From Blastomyces gilchristii SLH14081 (Eukaryota > Ascomycota > Eurotiomycetes > Onygenales > Ajellomycetaceae), in NCBI RefSeq assembly GCF_000003855.2, contig NW_003101678.1, positions 3,505,891-3,569,890 of the forward strand: a stretch of DNA of 64,000 nucleotides, read 5' to 3'. Position 1 is the first letter of the stretch; each line of letters starts with the position of its first letter. The notes beneath the pieces are model-generated. The model was not told the DNA's origin. It saw only the letters and a program-made list of their open reading frames with translations, and made no database searches. Shown here one piece after another: positions 60,931 through 64,000 of the stretch. The position numbers were made by a program, and so were the translations under genes.

Positions 60931-61293
60931 AAAGTAAATAAACAATCTTGATTAATCTCTGTCATATTTCTTGAAATATATTAATATTATGAAAGAGAGT
61001 GTTATCAAATTACATTATCAGATGATATTATTAAAAATATATTAATATTATAAATATCAATGTTGAAAAAATGTTGATACTTATACATTATAGTGATTTG
61101 TGAATCATGATAGTTAAATATATATATATATATATATCATTCCTGACTTGATTACAACTTGTACAATAATTTTTAAAAACTCAAAATCAATTTTAATTAT
61201 TAATAATTAAAAACTTAAACTTATAACTAACTAATATAAAAAGAAAAAAATCTACTTCTTCTCTTTCTCATTCTTCTTATCATTCTTCATAAT

Positions 61294-62076
61294 TTACTTC
61301 TCATTCTTCTTCTTCTTCTTCTTCTTCTTCTTCTTCTCCTTCTCATCTGAGGTGATAATCATCTCAAAATCTCTCTTCACTACCTTCTCAGAGAAGGGTT
61401 CTCACTGCTCTCTATCAGCCAGGTCAACCTGCATCTCAAAATCCCACATTTTCTGGTCTGCTGTCTCGGGTTCCATCTCAGTGATAAGCAGATTGACATG
61501 CTCAGAGAGCAGGGCTGTCTCCTCAATGTTCTGAATCATAGAGTGTATTCAAGACCTGAACAAGGCCTCAATTCCCTTCTTCTCTGTCAGCTCCTGCTAA
61601 TCAATTAGAGAACAGAAGCATTATCAAAAATTGTTATCTCTCAATAAAAAACTTATCAGTTTTGACTTCTTTGTCTCTCACTTTAATATCTTCTCAATCT
61701 TCTTCTGCTACTGCTTATTTGCAGTAACACTCTTCTTCTCTCTCTCTCTCTTCATCTTAGTCTCAAATCATTCTCAGAACTTCTTCTGATCTTATCACTA
61801 CTGTATGAGACTCTTCACTGTCTTCTTTTTCAATCTCTCACAGACAATGTCATTCACATTATTTCTATACTTAGTTCAGTCTAAATCTATCAGAAGTATT
61901 ACTTAAAATTGTTATTATTCTACTCTCTTATAAAGCCTCTTCAAGACATTATAATATGTCTTGTGATCTGTCTCTCTGCACTTGAATGCCTCTTTCTTCT
62001 CTCTCTTCAATCTGTGACAGTGCTCACATGCCTTGATGGTTCACAGAACTGCAGAATATTTAAAGAAGAATGACAT
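61294..62076 (-). pseudogene. hAT copy D: accessory Cys-rich gene
   Basis: ATG 62076, stop 61296-61294. Keeps FKCRETDHKT, which shows the third Cys of the cluster lost in copy A. Confidence 0.5.
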
Positions 62077-62704
62077 AATTGATTTTAATAAGTGTTAAGA
62101 GAGGAGTGAAGGCAGGCAATGATATGATGATGATAATGATGATAATGATAATGATGGTAATGATGATGATGATGATGATAATGATAATGATGATGATGAT
62201 AATGATGAAAGAGAGAGTGCATCAGAATATATTATTAACTTATTAAACATAAAGAGACAAAGAAACTATTAACAGCTTTCAGAGATGTACAGAAACAGCT
62301 ACAGTATTGCATAGCAACATTATCTTCATTCAATGCATGCACTATTGATATTCTTTGTATACATTTATCATATAATCTATATCAGAGATACATGCAGAAA
62401 ACAGATCTTTGTTGCTAGAAAGAATGATTACAGTGATTCTCTGTTTTCATATTATAAAGATAAGTTATTCTTATTTCTTTCTTCTCTCTTTTCTCTTCTT
62501 CTTCAACTCATCACTAAGTTCAAGCTGGTATGAAAACTATTAAAACACTCATAGAAATCCTCAAATTGAAGAGTATAAACTAATCAAATTTTAAATGCAG
62601 ATGAACTAAATTAATTCAATAATACTAATTATTCATTTCTTTCTTAATAAAATAACAGTCATGTCTTCCCTCCCCCTTCTCAAACAAAACATGACTTGTG
62701 AAAA

Positions 62705-63110
62705 GTGAGTACTATACCAGGCCATAATGATCAACACAGTCTCAGCACACAGGGCTGTATACACACAGCACATGCTGAACTGAGAGACTGCATGAGTTGT
62801 AAATCAACAGCAGCATCTCAGAAAGAGCTGTGCAGTGTGAAAAAGCTGCAACTCTCAGTTACATGCATAGAGAGTGAATCACTGCAGTAAGTGCATGTGC
62901 ATTGCATGAAAGTAACACTTTTTAATAACACTCAGTCTCTGATATCATGAAAATAGAGTCTCTCTGTGAGATCTGTTTTTACCAGAAGTCAGAGAATCTT
63001 ATATTTCTCAAGATCATCTTCACATACCTTGTCTGTGAAATTGATGAGAGAAATTATCAATTTCAGCATTCTGCTCTTGATACTATTCAAGTGACAGCAG
63101 AGTTCACCCT
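62705..63110 (+). pseudogene. hAT copy D: possible divergent two-exon gene
   Basis: Exon 1 is open over about 61 codons (GHNDQHSLSTQGCIHTAHAE and on to ESESLQ). The intron near 62888-62934 carries aagtaacactttttaataac. Exon 2 follows. Confidence 0.4.
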
Positions 63111-63813
63111 GATCACACTTTTTAAGTGTATGTTTTCTAATTATTCACATTTATACAGATATATACTGATTATTTATTAGATAATGTTAAGACAATGACT
63201 CATCACAGCTGTGTTACTCTCACTGTGAGAGATACATAGTTAATAATGAATATTGCAAAGACTCTGAGAAGTGAGTATTTTAGAGATGCTGCAGCCCTGC
63301 AATCTTGATTTTTTTTATTTTTATTTTTTATTTTTTTCTTTTTCTTTTCTTTTTTTTTTTTTTTTAATATGATTTTTTCTTATATTTGTTTTGTTTTTTG
63401 TTTTTTGTTTTTTTTTGTATTTTATGTTTTTTTCATAATTAAAATTATATAAATTATGATCTGTGTTCAGAAAAGTAATGATATTTAATAACACTCTCTG
63501 TTGAATTTTCAATAAATGAGCACTATGTTATGATATTATGTAAGTGAGAAGTGATTTCATGATTCTATTTAATGCCATTCTCAATAATGAAATCAGAATG
63601 AAAATGTGACTAAGAATTCAAACATATTCTTTATTCAGAACTAGATTTTTATTTGAAAAGTGAATCTGAGACCTTTAATATTTGAAATAATGTGATTTGA
63701 AATCAATGTGATGAATACAAACCATGATCAGAAGTAATGCTTTTAGACAATGTGACAACTGTAAAGTTTGATCCTGGTCTCAGACATGGTCACACGGTCA
63801 GTCTACTCTGAAG

Positions 63814-64000
63814 TGTCTCTGAATTTAAAATAGTCATAGATTATAAGAATCTTAAATACTTTATAACTATCTGTAAACTCACTGAATGATAGATATGATA
63901 ATCTGAGTTCTTAAGCTACTTTTATTTTATAATACACTATTATTCTGATAGTCAGAACTTGATGATAGATACTCTCTCACAATGAGAGTAAGATATATTA
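63814..64000 (+). pseudogene. G2 RNase H continuation
   Basis: Continues the G2 frame after hAT D (IVIDYKNLKYF region), equivalent to G1 at about 18890-19070. Runs off the window. Confidence 0.75.

Larger units (their letters stand above)
58050..63805 (-). mobile_element. hAT transposon, copy D (5756 bp)
   Basis: Target duplication ctctgaag (58042-58049 and 63806-63813). Same orientation as C. Preserves the empty site for the LINE chimera of copy B. Confidence 0.95.
48768..64000 (+). mobile_element. Ty3/gypsy chromovirus G2 with two nested hATs (right end outside window)
   Basis: Colinear with G1. The left LTR is 48768-49076; internal pieces are 49077-51115, 56892-58049 and 63814-64000, separated by hAT C and hAT D. 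It inserted into the Helitron 3' to the helicase. More uniformly decayed than G1. Confidence 0.9.

Noticed and set aside
1..64000. CRISPR array or bacterial-type operon
   Set aside because: No spaced direct repeats of suitable form. Tandem repeats seen (13, 64, 89, 155 bp) are contiguous and the gene content is eukaryotic transposons.

Overview
This window is a block of nested, mutation-scarred transposable elements. I see no intact host gene in it. The element families (Helitron with a Pif1-type helicase, Ty3/gypsy chromovirus, LINE with APE endonuclease and RNase H, hAT) and the pervasive C-to-T decay suggest a filamentous ascomycete with RIP-like repeat inactivation. The sequence is AT-rich, and CpG, CpC and GpG are almost absent outside a few short GC-rich patches. 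Most in-frame stops in recognisable proteins are TGA at expected Trp (TGG) or Arg (CGA) positions. Two runs of N (46126-46355 and 56954-57304) are assembly gaps.

Layout. The oldest layer appears to be one Helitron on the + strand, now in pieces: 7583-9877 (N-terminal and Rep region), 21545-21568, 29183-29340, 35104-35174 and 46485-48767 (helicase). It is interrupted by: X1 (1-7582) and X2 (9878-14640), two copies of a minus-strand Ty3/gypsy element; G1 (14641-21544), a chromodomain gypsy element flanked by two dissimilar LTRs; a full-size LINE (21569-29182, minus); and two ~5.76 kb hAT elements, A (29341-35103) and B (35175-46484). A second chromovirus copy, G2 (48768 to beyond 64000), follows the helicase and carries two more hAT copies, C (51116-56883) and D (58050-63805).

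Second layer. Four 506-bp non-autonomous hAT derivatives (MITEs) sit in X1, in G1 (two) and in hAT B. hAT B also carries a LINE copy fused at its 5' end to an unmutated, tRNA-headed 749-bp segment (37018-40793), plus a 5'-truncated LINE (42316-43545). All eight hAT-family insertions have perfect 8-bp target duplications and all three LINE insertions have 12-13-bp duplications. The nesting can therefore be reconstructed base by base: after subtracting inserts, hAT B is 5765 bp, against 5763, 5768 and 5756 bp for the others.

How the parts work together. Each hAT copy carries a decayed intron-containing transposase, an accessory Cys-rich gene on the same strand and a possible small divergent gene. 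Every intron I infer in these genes, on either strand, holds the same short repeat (ancestral unit about GCGTTAYCAAAAA, read antisense to the gene). This looks like introner-like introns carried by a transposon and is the most unusual signal here. The LINE-tRNA chimera, the CpC/CpG-biased decay and an apparent gypsy-to-gypsy recombination deletion are the next most interesting.
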